Shown here: positions 28,912-40,778 of the stretch, one piece after another
How the letters are laid out: every line of letters starts with the position of its first letter
Position numbering within the stretch: the stretch's first letter is position 1
Source: Xenorhabdus griffiniae
GTDB taxonomy: Bacteria; Pseudomonadota; Gammaproteobacteria; Enterobacterales; Enterobacteriaceae
NCBI RefSeq assembly: GCF_001028135.1
Contig: NZ_LDNM01000082.1
Coordinates: 1 to 64,000, forward strand
Direction: 5' to 3'
Length of the DNA stretch: 64,000 bases
Notes under the pieces: generated by a model
What the model was told of the DNA's origin: nothing
The model's input: only the letters and a program-made list of their open reading frames with translations
Databases searched by the model: none
Program-made: the position numbers and the translations under genes

Positions 28912-29235
28912 TCAGCCTCCAGCCAGTTTTACCTTCATTCCTTTCGCTTCCAGCAATTGCTTCAACAAGTCGCGTTTATCGCCTTGAATCTCAATTTCGC
29001 CCTCTTTAACAGAACCTCCACAGCCACATTTTTTCTTCAATTCGGCTGCTAGCTTAGCCAAAGTTTGGTCATCAGCATCTATGCCTGTAATCACACAAAC
29101 ACCTTTCCCTTTACGACCACTGGCCTGGCGCTGGATACGAACAATACCATCACCTTTCGGACGAGAAAGCTTTACTTTTTCCTCTTGGATGCGGCCACCA
29201 TCCGTCGAATAAACCAAGCGAGAGTTATTATCCAT
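28912..29235 (-). CDS. yciH: YciH, SUI1/eIF1-family translation factor homolog
   Basis: A 107-residue protein of the SUI1 family, homologous to eukaryotic eIF1. It closely matches E. coli Yci[43 protein letters not shown] and [24 protein letters not shown]. coli YciH is reported to influence initiation accuracy and stress-time translation. The ATG at 29235 lies inside the last codons of pyrF (8-base overlap), so translation is probably coupled; an upstream in-frame TTG at 29247 is less likely. Confidence 0.94.
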   Translation of the reverse strand: MDNNSRLVYSTDGGRIQEEKVKLSRPKGDGIVRIQRQASGRKGKGVCVITGIDADDQTLAKLAAELKKKCGCGGSVKEGEIEIQGDKRDLLKQLLEAKGMKVKLAGG

Positions 29236-29968
29236 GAATGAGTCCAAGAGATTGGTTAATCTGCTGTAGTGCTAATGTCGGATTTTCTGCGCGGGTGATT
29301 GGACGCCCGATCACCATATAATCCACCCCAGCCTGTACCGCCTGAGGTGGTGTCATGATCCGGCGCTGATCTCCCGCGTCTGTCCCTTCAGGGCGAATAC
29401 CCGGAGTAACAAGCTGGAATGCATGTCCACACACTGCTTTCAATTGCTGTGCTTCATGGGCTGAACACACTACGCCATCTAAACCACACTGTTTTGTCAA
29501 TAATGCCAAACGCTCCGCATGTTGCGCTGGTGTCATGTCAATGCCTGTGCCTGATAAATCAGATTGCTCCATACTGGTCAGCACTGTCACACCAATCAAC
29601 AAAGGTGCATCCTTACCGTAAGTGAGCAGCGCCTCTTTAGCTGCTGTCATCATTCTCGCACCACCACTGGCATGAACATTAACCATCCACACACCTAATT
29701 CTGCAGCAGCCGCAACCGCCCTTGCCGTTGTATTGGGGATGTCGTGAAATTTAAGATCCAAAAACACATCAAAACCACGCTGATGCAGCGCCTGAACAAA
29801 TTGCGGGCCATACAGTGTAAACATCTCTTTGCCCACTTTCAGACGACAGGATTGTGGATCAATCTTGTCGACAAATGCCAGCGCTGCATCCTGATTGTCA
29901 TAATCCAGTGCAACAATAACAGGCGAGTCAATCTGTTTATCTAAAGTTTGAACTGTGTGGGAGATCAT
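29228..29968 (-). CDS. pyrF: orotidine 5'-phosphate decarboxylase PyrF
   Basis: A 246-residue TIM-barrel enzyme that decarboxylates OMP to UMP, the last step of de novo pyrimidine synthesis. The catalytic array Lys44, Asp71, Lys73 and Asp76 ([10 protein letters not shown]) is intact, with LDYDN near the N-terminus and VTPGIRPEG and VIGRPIT for phosphate binding. AAAGGG precedes ATG 29968. It overlaps yciH, as in E. coli, and follows lapB after 84 bases. Confidence 0.97.
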   Translation of the reverse strand: MISHTVQTLDKQIDSPVIVALDYDNQDAALAFVDKIDPQSCRLKVGKEMFTLYGPQFVQALHQRGFDVFLDLKFHDIPNTTARAVAAAAELGVWMVNVHASGGARMMTAAKEALLTYGKDAPLLIGVTVLTSMEQSDLSGTGIDMTPAQHAERLALLTKQCGLDGVVCSAHEAQQLKAVCGHAFQLVTPGIRPEGTDAGDQRRIMTPPQAVQAGVDYMVIGRPITRAENPTLALQQINQSLGLIHG

Positions 29969-30052
29969 TTATTAGGCCCTTTGATTTACTAATTAAATTG
30001 AATTATTTATAAACTTTAATTACTAGTGAGTAGCAGTATGATAGTGACAGTG

Positions 30053-31222
30053 TCACTGACCATCCAACCCCCGGATCGGTTTAATAGAGTCCCAAGAACG
30101 ACATGATGGGCAATGCCAATATAACGAACGGGAAGTAAAGCCACATTTATGGCATCGATAATCAGGTTTTGTGCGGATTTGCTCACCGACCATATTGCGC
30201 AAAAGGATCAGGCTTTCTTTAGCCCGCCCTTCTTCCGCTTCCGTCATATGGTAATCCATCAGACGATAAAATAATCTCATTGTTGGATGGCGCTCCAACT
30301 GACGGTTAATGAAGTTTTGAGCAACTTCACGCCCTTCTTTCTTCTCAAGGATATCGGCCATATGAAGTTCAGCGATCGCACCACAATTTTCTTCTACACA
30401 ACGCTGAACAAAAGTTTGCCATTCGGCCGGTTGAGACAAATGTTGGTAACATTCTTGCAGCATTGGCAAAGATTCACTGACCAATTGCTTATCCTGCTCA
30501 AGAATGCGTTTCAACGCGTGGGTCGCTTTAAAATATTCCCCCTGAGCCATATAAATACGACCAAACATAATAGAAGCACGGGCACAATTTTTGTCTGCTT
30601 GAGCCGCTTTATTCAAATAACCGATCGCAGCAGTAAAATCATCACTGCCCATACATTGCAGAGCCAATTCACAGTAGAAATGCGCAATGTCTTCCCGAAA
30701 ATGGGGTTTACCCAGTTTTACGAGTTTTTCAGCGATATCAATGGCTTTATTCCAATCACTGGTTGACTGGTAGATGGTTAGCAAGGAATTAAAGGCATTT
30801 TCACGGAAGTCAGTTTCGTCGACTAACTGAACGAACATGTTCTCTGCCCGATCATAGACTCCAGCAGCCATATAATCTTGCCCAAGCTGCTGGATCGCAA
30901 GCAAACGCTGTTCAAATGTCAGGGAAGCACTTTCCATCAGGGACTGATGAATACGAATGGCTCTTTCAACTTCACCACGGGAACGGAAGAGGTTTCCCAA
31001 TGTTAGGTGAGCCTCAAATGCAGAGCTATCCTCTTTCAGCATATCAAGAAATAAATCTACCGCCTTATCTTGCTGATTGGAGAGCAAAAAGTTAACACCA
31101 TCAACATATTCACGCGAAAGGCGGTCAGCCGATTGTTGTTTATCTTGTTGAGCACTTCTGCGCCCCATATACCAGCCATAGGCGGCGGCAATGGGAAGCA
31201 ACAGAAACAACAGCTCTAACAT
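30053..31222 (-). CDS. lapB: lipopolysaccharide assembly protein LapB (YciM)
   Basis: A 389-residue inner-membrane-anchored TPR protein, the same length as E. coli LapB. An N-terminal anchor (about 1-19) is followed by tandem TPR helices and a C-terminal rubredoxin-type metal knuckle with Cys357, Cys360, Cys371 and Cys374. LapB directs FtsH-dependent turnover of LpxC and so sets the rate of LPS synthesis. It follows lapA by 6 bases with the Shine-Dalgarno AAGGAA inside the lapA end, so the two are coupled. Confidence 0.96.
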   Translation of the reverse strand: MLELLFLLLPIAAAYGWYMGRRSAQQDKQQSADRLSREYVDGVNFLLSNQQDKAVDLFLDMLKEDSSAFEAHLTLGNLFRSRGEVERAIRIHQSLMESASLTFEQRLLAIQQLGQDYMAAGVYDRAENMFVQLVDETDFRENAFNSLLTIYQSTSDWNKAIDIAEKLVKLGKPHFREDIAHFYCELALQCMGSDDFTAAIGYLNKAAQADKNCARASIMFGRIYMAQGEYFKATHALKRILEQDKQLVSESLPMLQECYQHLSQPAEWQTFVQRCVEENCGAIAELHMADILEKKEGREVAQNFINRQLERHPTMRLFYRLMDYHMTEAEEGRAKESLILLRNMVGEQIRTKPDYRCHKCGFTSRSLYWHCPSCRSWDSIKPIRGLDGQ

Positions 31223-31228
31223 AGAGAA

Positions 31229-31543
31229 TTATTCCTTGTTTAACGCTACGGTAGATGCGACTTTTTTGGATGATTCAGATGGCTGTTCCACTTGAGTTTC
31301 CAGTCGTTTGATTTTGCGTTTCGCATGCCGCAAAGAAACACAGGCGCGTAGGTAAAAAAAACCACAAATTCCCCAACCGAGGATAAAGCCAACAGCAAAC
31401 AACGCAGCCAGCAATGTGGATACAGAGTAATCACCCTTAGCAATCAAATAATTAAACGTCACTATCTGATTATTATTTGCTCCCAGCGTCACTGAGATAA
31501 CAAAAACAACCAGTGCCAGTAATAAGATCAGAAAATATTTCAC
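31229..31543 (-). CDS. lapA: lipopolysaccharide assembly protein LapA (YciS)
   Basis: A 104-residue inner-membrane protein with two hydrophobic segments (about 3-20 and 42-65) and a basic, coiled C-terminal tail, matching E. coli LapA (YciS). It works with LapB in LPS assembly. The start is GTG 31543 with AGGAAG at correct spacing. In E. coli pgpB lies next upstream towards ribA; it is not present here. Confidence 0.93.
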   Translation of the reverse strand: MKYFLILLLALVVFVISVTLGANNNQIVTFNYLIAKGDYSVSTLLAALFAVGFILGWGICGFFYLRACVSLRHAKRKIKRLETQVEQPSESSKKVASTVALNKE

Positions 31544-31901
31544 ATTTCTTCCTGTTATCTATCGTTGCTGATTGATTATGCCAAATAACAGACATAGTGG
31601 CGTGTTAAATTAGCATTTCTCGTCTACGCACGTCTACGTAAAGGAAGCAATTTATTGCAATAAACGCTGCTTTCCCTCTTTTTGTAATAAATACATCTGC
31701 AAAAATATGCTTATAGTTTAGCATGTTAATATATTTATCATTAAAGAACCCGACGCTTTATATTCATACGTATTAATAATTTCTGTTACAATACGGCGGC
31801 GTGCATGCGTGTAATCAGAAAAAATTTTTGCGTAGTTTTAGCTGATTTCTCAACCGGTATTGTTCTGATATCGCAATATTTATAACGAGCTAAATCAACA
31901 T
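31544..31901. other. lapA-ribA divergent intergenic region
   Basis: No gene is visible; pgpB of E. coli is missing. The region must carry promoters for lapA-lapB and ribA. A short direct repeat, CGTCTACG twice with a two-base spacer, lies at 31621-31638. A TACAAT -10-like box is near 31795 in the ribA direction. Confidence 0.5.
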
Positions 31902-32510
31902 ATGAATACAAAAATGCAGCTAAAACGGGTAGCTGAAGCAAAATTACCTACGCCATGGGGTGAGTTTTTAATGATTGGATTTGAAGAAATCAAAACAGGC
32001 CGCGATCATGTCGCTCTTATTTTCGGCGATATTTCTGGTGATGAGCCTGTATTATCGCGCATCCACTCAGAATGCCTCACCGGTGATGCTTTATTCAGCC
32101 TAAGATGCGACTGTGGTTTTCAATTAGAAGCTGCACTTTCGCAAATTAGTCAGGAAGGCCGTGGTGTTTTACTCTATCACCGCCAGGAAGGGCGTAATAT
32201 TGGCCTGCTGAATAAAATTCGTGCCTATGCTTTACAGGATCAAGGTATTGATACTGTTGAGGCCAACCATCAATTAGGTTTTTCTGCCGATGAAAGAGAT
32301 TTCACCCTGTGTTCAGACATGTATAAGATATTAAATATTAATACAATCCGTCTTCTTACTAACAACCCTAAAAAAGTTGAAATCATGATAGAAGCAGGTA
32401 TTAATATCACTGAACGTGTTCCATTGATCGTAGGACGTAATTCCCAAAATGCTCACTATTTAGATACCAAAGCCAACCGAATGGGTCATTTGCTGTCCGA
32501 ATCAAGCTAA
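31902..32510 (+). CDS. ribA: GTP cyclohydrolase II RibA
   Basis: A 202-residue zinc enzyme that opens GTP to a 2,5-diaminopyrimidine, the first step of riboflavin synthesis. The zinc ligands are Cys58, Cys69 and Cys71 ([19 protein letters not shown]). [11 protein letters not shown] and TNNPKKVE are the conserved active-site loops. Two starts are possible: 31902 (used here) or 31914, where the E. coli N-terminus [16 protein letters not shown] begins. Confidence 0.96.
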   Translation: MNTKMQLKRVAEAKLPTPWGEFLMIGFEEIKTGRDHVALIFGDISGDEPVLSRIHSECLTGDALFSLRCDCGFQLEAALSQISQEGRGVLLYHRQEGRNIGLLNKIRAYALQDQGIDTVEANHQLGFSADERDFTLCSDMYKILNINTIRLLTNNPKKVEIMIEAGINITERVPLIVGRNSQNAHYLDTKANRMGHLLSESS

Positions 32511-32544
32511 AATTTCTCTCATTACTTTCTGTAAAATATAAAAA

Positions 32545-32574
32545 ACTGCGTCGGTGTGGGCGCAGTCTTTGTTT
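32545..32574 (+). terminator. terminator after ribA
   Basis: ACTGCG (32545-32550)/CGCAGT (32561-32566) with a 10-base loop is followed by CTTTGTTT. Confidence 0.7.
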
Positions 32575-32612
32575 CTAAATGTGATTTTTTAATTGATATT
32601 TTTCAGTTTTTA

Positions 32613-35303
32613 TCATTTCAGCATATTACGGATCACATAATGCAAAATACCATCATGATAGAAGTAAGCCAGTTCTGTTCCCGTATCAATGCGGCAACGG
32701 GTATCAATCACAATTTCCTGTCCATTGGCATAAGTAATTTTCACTGCAATTGTCTGCCCGGGTTGAATGTTTGATAATCCTGTAATATCAATCCTTTCAT
32801 CTCCCGTCAGGTTTAAGCTCTTGCGGCTGACGCCTTGAGGAAATTCCAATGGCAAGACCCCCATACCAATCAAGTTAGAGCGGTGAATACGTTCAAAAGA
32901 TTCTGCAACCACAACCCTGATCCCTAGTAATTTTGTTCCTTTTGCAGCCCAGTCACGGCTTGACCCTGAACCATATTCTTTCCCCGCAATAACGGCTAAT
33001 GGTATTTTTTCCTCCTGATAACGCATAGCGGCATCATAAATAGCAAGTTGGGATTGTGAAGGAATATGCCGGGTATAGCCTCCTTCAACCCCTGCTACCA
33101 TTTCATTACGAATACGAATGTTAGCAAACGTTCCTCTCATCATAACTTCATGGTTGCCACGTCTTGAGCCATACGAATTAAAATCTTTTGGTGCAACGCC
33201 ATGTTCTTGCAAATAACGCCCAGCTGGACTATCAGCCTTGATATTTCCAGCCGGGGAAATATGATCCGTCGTGACTGAATCCCCCAGTATCGCCAAAATG
33301 TGAGCCTGATGTATGTCTGTAATCGGTTTAGGTTCAGCCGTCATAGCACTGAAGAAAGGAGGATGGCGTATATAGGTTGAATCCGGCTGCCAGGCATAAG
33401 TCGCTGAACTTTCTACGCTCAAGGATTGCCAACTTTCGTCACCTTCAAACACAGCATTATATTCTTTATGGAACATTTCGGTTCTGACTTTTCCAGTCGC
33501 TTCCGCAACTTCTGTACTATCAGGCCAGATATCCTTTAAGTAAACATCATTGCCTTGTTGATCTTTTCCGATAGGTTCTCGCGTCAGATCCTTTTTCATG
33601 CTGCCAGAAAGCGCATAGGCTACCACCAACGGCGGTGATGCCAGCCAGTTAGTTTTCACTAAAGGATGAATACGCCCTTCAAAATTTCGGTTACCGGAAA
33701 GCACCGCCCCAACAGTTAGATCAGATTGCTTGATTGCAGCTTCAATAGGATCAGGCAATGGCCCGGAATTGCCAATGCAGGTAGTGCAGCCATACCCTAC
33801 CAAGTTAAAACCCAGTTTTTCCAGATATGGCATAAAACCGGCCAGTTCCAGGTAACTTGTCACGACTTTCGAACCGGGTGCCAGTGAAGTTTTAACCCAC
33901 GGTTGACGCTGTAAACCTTTCTCAACCGCTTTTTTGGCAAGTAATCCCGCCGTCATCAATACGTTGGGGTTAGAGGTGTTTGTGCAAGAGGTAATGGCAG
34001 CAATCACCACGGCACCATCTTGCAATGAAAAAGTTTGGTTATCTAAAGTCACTGATATCGCTGATAAGTGCTCTTGCGTTTTATGGATATCCAATTCCAT
34101 AGCAGACTGAAAAGCCTGTGGTACATTTCCCAATGCAACCCGGTCTTGAGGGCGTTTCGGCCCGGCTAAACTTGCTTCAACTGTCGACATGTCCAACTCT
34201 AGGGTGCTGGTAAAGATAGGCGCATCCCCCGTATTACGCCATAAACCCTGAGTTCTGCAATAAGCTTCAACCAAAGCAATTTCTTCTTCATGACGCCCCG
34301 TTAAACGCATATAGTCTAATGTAATGTCATCAACAGGGAAGAAACCACAAGTTGCACCATATTCAGGAGCCATATTGGCTATAGTTGCCCGATCTGCCAG
34401 CGGCAAATCAGATAATCCATCACCGTAAAATTCAACAAATTTACCCACAACACCGTGCTTACGCAGCATTTGTGTCACAGTCAGTACAAGGTCAGTTGCC
34501 GTGATCCCTTCTTGCAATTTTCCGGTCAGTTTAAAACCAACCACATCTGGGATCAGCATAGAAACTGGCTGCCCCAGCATCGCTGCCTCCGCTTCAATTC
34601 CCCCTACGCCCCATCCCAGAACGCCCAATCCATTAATCATGGTTGTGTGAGAATCCGTTCCGACCAACGTATCAGGATAAGCAAAATCCTTACCATCCTG
34701 ATTTTCATACCAGACGGCTTTACCCAGATATTCCAGGTTAACTTGATGGCAAATCCCCGTTCCCGGAGGCACTACGCGGAAACGATTAAACGCTTTCTGT
34801 CCCCAACGCAAGAACAGATAACGTTCATAGTTACGTGCCATCTCTCTCTGCACGTTTTCTGAAAATGCCTGTTCAGTGCCAAATTTATCAACCATCACTG
34901 AATGATCGATAACCAAATCAACAGGGGATAACGGATTAACCTGCTCTACATTTCCACCGAGTCTCAACACCGCTTCCCGCATCGCTGCCAAATCCACGAC
35001 AGCCGGCACGCCTGTAAAATCCTGCATAAGTACGCGGGCGGGGCGATAAGCAATTTCTCGTTCTGCATGACCGGTTTTTTGCCATTCCACCAGCGCCTGC
35101 AAATCATCTTCCACTACGGATTCACCATCAACATGGCGCAAGAGATTTTCGAGCAGAACTTTCAGAGACTTTGGCAGGCGGGATATATCGCCAACTTGTT
35201 CAGATAACAGAGGTAAACTGTAATAGTGGTAGGTTTTACGGCCAGTGGATTTGCTTCCAATCGAGAGCCTTGAAGCACAGTCCGTTTTCAATTTAAACGA
35301 CAT
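32613..35303 (-). CDS. acnA: aconitate hydratase A (AcnA)
   Basis: An 896-residue iron-sulfur aconitase (E. coli AcnA 891) that interconverts citrate and isocitrate and acts as the stress/stationary-phase enzyme in enterobacteria. The 4Fe-4S ligands are Cys440 (SCTNTSNP), Cys506 and Cys509 (GCTTCIGNSG). The C-terminal swivel domain has GDSVTTDHISPAG and KEYGSGSSRDWAAKG. AAGGAG sits before ATG 35303. It converges on ribA and is separated from cysB by an extra gene not found in E. coli. Confidence 0.97.
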   Translation of the reverse strand: MSFKLKTDCASRLSIGSKSTGRKTYHYYSLPLLSEQVGDISRLPKSLKVLLENLLRHVDGESVVEDDLQALVEWQKTGHAEREIAYRPARVLMQDFTGVPAVVDLAAMREAVLRLGGNVEQVNPLSPVDLVIDHSVMVDKFGTEQAFSENVQREMARNYERYLFLRWGQKAFNRFRVVPPGTGICHQVNLEYLGKAVWYENQDGKDFAYPDTLVGTDSHTTMINGLGVLGWGVGGIEAEAAMLGQPVSMLIPDVVGFKLTGKLQEGITATDLVLTVTQMLRKHGVVGKFVEFYGDGLSDLPLADRATIANMAPEYGATCGFFPVDDITLDYMRLTGRHEEEIALVEAYCRTQGLWRNTGDAPIFTSTLELDMSTVEASLAGPKRPQDRVALGNVPQAFQSAMELDIHKTQEHLSAISVTLDNQTFSLQDGAVVIAAITSCTNTSNPNVLMTAGLLAKKAVEKGLQRQPWVKTSLAPGSKVVTSYLELAGFMPYLEKLGFNLVGYGCTTCIGNSGPLPDPIEAAIKQSDLTVGAVLSGNRNFEGRIHPLVKTNWLASPPLVVAYALSGSMKKDLTREPIGKDQQGNDVYLKDIWPDSTEVAEATGKVRTEMFHKEYNAVFEGDESWQSLSVESSATYAWQPDSTYIRHPPFFSAMTAEPKPITDIHQAHILAILGDSVTTDHISPAGNIKADSPAGRYLQEHGVAPKDFNSYGSRRGNHEVMMRGTFANIRIRNEMVAGVEGGYTRHIPSQSQLAIYDAAMRYQEEKIPLAVIAGKEYGSGSSRDWAAKGTKLLGIRVVVAESFERIHRSNLIGMGVLPLEFPQGVSRKSLNLTGDERIDITGLSNIQPGQTIAVKITYANGQEIVIDTRCRIDTGTELAYFYHDGILHYVIRNMLK

Positions 35304-35598
35304 AACTCCTCTCCTTTCTTATTATTGATGGTCAGCTACCATTAAACATAACATATAAGCAACTATTTGTTATTCCGTCACCACACATTTTGCTAACTCG
35401 CTGTAAATCCTCATTTATTGATAAATTTTAATGATGACACCTCTAAAGTAGATATGTTTTATTCATGCCATAAGAGTTTGATTGAATTGACTCTAAAGTT
35501 TCTACACATTGCTGGCTAATCGGTTTCAAATTGAAATTTGCAAAATAAAGGTGTATTCAGAGTACTCAATACGTTTATTAGCGATTGGAGGTAAGATT

Positions 35599-36438
35599 AT
35601 GGACACAGAAAAAAACAAAGAATACCAACATTACCTAAGCCATATACAACAAGCAGATCAGTTTTTTTCGGCTGGCATTAGAGATAAATTTTCCTTGTCG
35701 GATTATCAGCTTAGTGATACAAACGGCCTTGTCCAATTTATTATGACTTCAAATATTGTCGACAAAGGCAGTGTCATACAGAAAATGAATGAAATCAAAA
35801 AAATACAGATCGCCCTTTCTTCAATAGCCGCCGATTATATTGCCAAATATACCAATGCTCATGGCAAAGCATATAAGACTGACATTCAATTTTGGGGAAA
35901 TATCATGGCAAAACTGCCATTGATGAGTATCATGAATGTCGAAAGTCAAACCTATCAGCATGAAATGAAAGGTGTTTCTATTGCAACAAATTTACTCCAA
36001 CTCATCATGGAAATTGTTTTAAATGCAAACTCTCCAAGCCTGAAAAGTTTTTCCGATTTTTTGCAAAAACAAGGGGATGCTATAAGGCTGGGTTTAAAAC
36101 GGAATGGAGATCATTATTCTACCCTCACATTAGCCAGTGTTATTGAAGCAATTGGAGTCGAAGATCGGGTCATGTATGTCCCTAAAATAAAACTCTATAA
36201 AATAGATTTTAACAGAACCAACTCAGAAATGACGTCAAACTGCGCTTCTAGTGAGAATATTAATGTTGAATTTACTTACTCCTCTTGTATTTCCTTATTT
36301 AATTATCAATCGTTAGAAAATCACGAAGTTAAAATAGCTTTCGATAATTTCATTCTCAAAAATCAAAAATCTTCAATCGAAAATTCTGACAATTTTTTCA
36401 GTGGTGAATTTAAGACAATGATCCCAAAGGGGACATAA
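35599..36438 (+). CDS. uncharacterised protein, possibly related to the Evf insect-gut virulence factor
   Basis: A 279-residue AT-rich gene inserted between acnA and cysB. The ATG at 35599 has GGAGG at ideal spacing; the longer frame from 35509 has none. There is no signal peptide or clear membrane span. The middle is helical (FWGNIMAKLPLMS at 99-111, SIATNLLQLIMEIVLNA at 127-143), then a segment GVEDRVMYVPKIKLYKIDF (186-204) leads into a beta-like region with Cys215 and Cys230. Length and a single C-terminal-half cysteine region recall Evf of Pectobacterium, a palmitoylated protein promoting persistence in insect guts, with homologs reported in insect-associated bacteria. That link is a tentative inference from memory. 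Neighbours do not suggest a function. Confidence 0.6.
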   Translation: MDTEKNKEYQHYLSHIQQADQFFSAGIRDKFSLSDYQLSDTNGLVQFIMTSNIVDKGSVIQKMNEIKKIQIALSSIAADYIAKYTNAHGKAYKTDIQFWGNIMAKLPLMSIMNVESQTYQHEMKGVSIATNLLQLIMEIVLNANSPSLKSFSDFLQKQGDAIRLGLKRNGDHYSTLTLASVIEAIGVEDRVMYVPKIKLYKIDFNRTNSEMTSNCASSENINVEFTYSSCISLFNYQSLENHEVKIAFDNFILKNQKSSIENSDNFFSGEFKTMIPKGT

Positions 36439-36449
36439 AATAAAAGATC

Positions 36450-36478
36450 AACCACCTACCAGCTGTTTGGAGGTGGTT
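36450..36478 (+). terminator. hairpin after the uncharacterised gene
   Basis: AACCACCT (36450-36457)/AGGTGGTT (36471-36478) with a 13-base loop, followed by TAATCTTCTT. The T tract is weak. Confidence 0.6.
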
Positions 36479-36537
36479 TAATCTTCTTGATACTGCCTAT
36501 CTTCTTTATATCTATTTTGCTGATATTAAATATCTTT

Positions 36538-37575
<1,038 letters not shown>

Positions 37576-37733
37576 CTAATGGTTACCCACTTATAACCAT
37601 ATAGAATATATGTTTGCAAGAATATAACCACTATAACACTTGCTATATATATATATAACAAATAATTAAGTTGAGTAACTATTATCAAACGCCTGTTGCA
37701 GATATATTGTGTTTTAATTTTGTTGAAATACAA

Positions 37734-37762
37734 AAAAAGCCAGTCCATAGAACTGGCTTTTT
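37734..37762. terminator. bidirectional terminator between topA and cysB
   Basis: AAAAAGCCAGT (37734-37744)/ACTGGCTTTTT (37752-37762) is a perfect 11-bp stem with a 7-base loop and U tracts in both directions. It should end topA and separates cysB, which then needs its own promoter in 37513-37733. Confidence 0.9.
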
Positions 37763-37873
37763 AGAAAGAAAAGTTACATTTCCCACAAAAAAAGAAATAT
37801 CTCTCTAAATATATTTCTATGAATTACACCCACTAAATGAAGATATAATGCACAAATTTATCTTAAAGATCGA

Positions 37874-40471
37874 TTACTTTTCTTTCACCACCCAATCCCC
37901 TTCAACAAAAAATGCGGTCCATCCGGTCGCCTTGCCCTTTTTCTCTGACGAAACATACTGCTGTTTAGTTTTACGGCTAAAACGAACAACTGTTTTATTC
38001 CCTTCAGGATCAGCAACAGGCGCTTGCGCTAAATAACGCAATTTTTCCGGTAAGCGATCTTGGAACCGAACAAGCTCTTCAACCAATGGTGCTCGCGTTT
38101 CGCGAGATTTAGGGAAGGTGTTGGCGGCTAAAAATACCCCTGCCGCGCCATCACGCAGAACAAAGTAGGCATCCGATTTTTCACATACCAGCTCCGGTAA
38201 CGGAACCGGATCTTCTTTTGGTGGTGCCACTTCCCCATTGCGTAAAATCTTACGGGTATTTTTACACTCTTCGTTTGTACAACCCATGTATTTACCAAAA
38301 CGCCCCATTTTCAGGTGCATTTCTGAACCGCACTTATCACACTCAACTACTGGACCATCATAACCCTTAATGCGGAATTCACCTTCTTCAACTTCATAAC
38401 CATCACACTCTGGGTTATTACCGCACACATGCAATTTACGCTGGTTATCAATCAAATAACTGTCCATCGCTGTACCACACTTTTTGCAGCGACAACGAGC
38501 ACGCAATGCATTGGTTTCAGCATCATCCCCTTCCAAAATATTTAGGATTTCATTTTCCGGGATAAGGTTAATCGTCTGCTTGCATCGCTCTTTAGGTGAT
38601 AACGCATAACCAGAGCAGCCAAGAAATACCCCTGTTGTCGCAGTACGAATTCCCATTGGGCGGTTACAGGTCGGGCACCCAATCGAGGTAATCACCATCG
38701 GGTTTGGACGCATCCCACCTTCATCTGGCTCTTTACTGGCAACATCAAGCTTCTCACTGAAATTGGAGAAAAATTCGTCCAGAATGCCTTTCCAATTCGC
38801 CTCATTGTTAGCTACATGATCGAGCTGGTCTTCCATTCTTGCCGTAAAATCATAGTTCATCAGTTCGTTGAAATTTTCTTCCAAACGATCATTGACAATT
38901 TCACCCATTTTCTCTGCATAGAACCGCCGATTTTCAACGCAAACATAACCACGCTCTTGAATGGTTGAAATAATTGATGCATAAGTCGATGGACGACCAA
39001 TTCCGCGTTTTTCCAATTCCCTGACCAAGGACGCTTCACTGAAACGTGCGGGGGGTTTTGTAAAGTGCTGGCTTGGTATCAACTGTTGCAAATCAAGCTC
39101 TGTACCTACTTCCATCGCCGGCAAGGTATTCTCTTCATCCCCTTTGCGCAAAATCGGCATTACTTTTGTCCAACCATCAAAACGCAGAGTACGGCCTTTG
39201 GCACGTAACTCAAAATCGCCGGCTTGAACGATCAGTGTCGTGGAATCATATTTCGCAGGTGTCATCTGACAGGCAATGAATTGACGCCATATCAGCTGAT
39301 ACAATTTTTGTGCATCAGTTTCCATATCTTTCAATTCTTCTGCCATGACACTAACATCAGAAGGTCGAATCGCCTCATGGGCTTCCTGAGAGTTTTCCTT
39401 GCTGCTGTAAACATTGACACTTTTTGGCAAGTATTCATCACCAAAATGGTTGTTGATATAATCGCGAACCATTTCCAACGCGTCCTGACTCAAGTTAGTC
39501 GAATCGGTACGCATATAAGTGATATAACCAGCTTCATACAAGCGTTGCGCCATCATCATGGTTTTTTTAACCCCAAACCCAAGCCGTGTACTTGCAGCCT
39601 GTTGCAATGTTGAGGTAATGAATGGTGCGCCTGGTTTACTCGATGTTGGACGATCTTCACGCTCAATCACTTTGTATCTCGCTTTTTCAAGCAGAGATAA
39701 TGCTGACTGCGTTTGTTGCGCATTTACGGGTTTAAATGGTTTTCCCTTCTCATGTGTCACTTCCATATGGAGAGAGAGATCGTTCTTAGCCATTAAGTCC
39801 GCGTGCAGCTGCCAATATTCTTCCGGCACAAATGCCTTGATTTCGCGTTCCCGCTCAACCACAAGACGAACTGCGACAGATTGCACCCGCCCAGCGGATA
39901 GCCCTCTGGCAACTTTTTTCCACAGCAGCGGTGAAACCATGTAGCCGACAACGCGATCCATAAAACGACGCGCTTGCTGGGCATTCACACGGTCAAGATT
40001 TAATTCACCGGGATTATCAAAAGCCTGCGTGATTGCATTTTTGGTAATTTCATTGAATACCACCCGGCTGAAACGGGATTCATCTCCACCAATTACTTCC
40101 CGCAGGTGCCATGCAATAGCCTCTCCCTCACGGTCAAGGTCCGTTGCAAGATAGATATGATCGGCTTTATCAGCCAGCGTTTTCAGCTCTGAAACAACTT
40201 TTTCTTTGCCAGGCAAAATTTGATAGTTCGCTTCCCAACCATGATAAGGATCGACGCCCATACGAATTATCAGCGCCGTTTTTTCATCTTTTTTTGCTTT
40301 CTTTTTATTCTTATCGGTAGATGAGCTTGAACTCTTTTGACTCACTGTTCCACTCTTCGGCAAATCACGGATATGACCTACACTGGATTTTACAACGTAG
40401 TCATTCCCCAGATATTTATTGATTGTTTTGGCTTTTGCCGGGGACTCCACTATAACAAGAGCTTTAGCCAT
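37874..40471 (-). CDS. topA: DNA topoisomerase I TopA
   Basis: An 865-residue type IA topoisomerase that relaxes negative supercoils, the same length as the E. coli enzyme. The N-terminal TOPRIM domain contains [10 protein letters not shown] and DLDREGEA (111-118, acidic metal site). The catalytic tyrosine is Tyr319 ([10 protein letters not shown]). The C-terminus carries CxxC zinc ribbons (starting CPTCNRP, CRCKKCG and CDKCG) and a basic tail. AAAGG lies before the ATG. The gene is divergent from yciN. Confidence 0.98.
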   Translation of the reverse strand: MAKALVIVESPAKAKTINKYLGNDYVVKSSVGHIRDLPKSGTVSQKSSSSSTDKNKKKAKKDEKTALIIRMGVDPYHGWEANYQILPGKEKVVSELKTLADKADHIYLATDLDREGEAIAWHLREVIGGDESRFSRVVFNEITKNAITQAFDNPGELNLDRVNAQQARRFMDRVVGYMVSPLLWKKVARGLSAGRVQSVAVRLVVEREREIKAFVPEEYWQLHADLMAKNDLSLHMEVTHEKGKPFKPVNAQQTQSALSLLEKARYKVIEREDRPTSSKPGAPFITSTLQQAASTRLGFGVKKTMMMAQRLYEAGYITYMRTDSTNLSQDALEMVRDYINNHFGDEYLPKSVNVYSSKENSQEAHEAIRPSDVSVMAEELKDMETDAQKLYQLIWRQFIACQMTPAKYDSTTLIVQAGDFELRAKGRTLRFDGWTKVMPILRKGDEENTLPAMEVGTELDLQQLIPSQHFTKPPARFSEASLVRELEKRGIGRPSTYASIISTIQERGYVCVENRRFYAEKMGEIVNDRLEENFNELMNYDFTARMEDQLDHVANNEANWKGILDEFFSNFSEKLDVASKEPDEGGMRPNPMVITSIGCPTCNRPMGIRTATTGVFLGCSGYALSPKERCKQTINLIPENEILNILEGDDAETNALRARCRCKKCGTAMDSYLIDNQRKLHVCGNNPECDGYEVEEGEFRIKGYDGPVVECDKCGSEMHLKMGRFGKYMGCTNEECKNTRKILRNGEVAPPKEDPVPLPELVCEKSDAYFVLRDGAAGVFLAANTFPKSRETRAPLVEELVRFQDRLPEKLRYLAQAPVADPEGNKTVVRFSRKTKQQYVSSEKKGKATGWTAFFVEGDWVVKEK

Positions 40472-40778
40472 AGTTACCTTTACCTAATTATCTTCTTTTC
40501 AGATGGCGAAAATCACGGCGTTATGTTGCGATATATAAAATAAAACCTCTTTTTATATTGCGATAGATTTGCAAGATATCAACTAATTTTTATCTTGTAC
40601 TTTTACTTAAGCGCAAAACCCTTTGAAATATTTAGGGTATTTTATATACCGACACACACCATGCAATTGTCTGTTTTAACAGTTGTAAACAAAATCTTCC
40701 ATCTGCATGACGAAAAGCCCACACTCTACCTGATAAAAAACGATGCGCAACAACTTATTTCTTGAAGGAGCACAATAA
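40472..40778. other. topA-yciN divergent intergenic region
   Basis: No gene is seen. The region must contain the topA promoters, which in E. coli are supercoiling-sensitive and multiple, and a promoter for the small gene at 40779. It is AT-rich, with no clear operator recognised. Confidence 0.5.
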
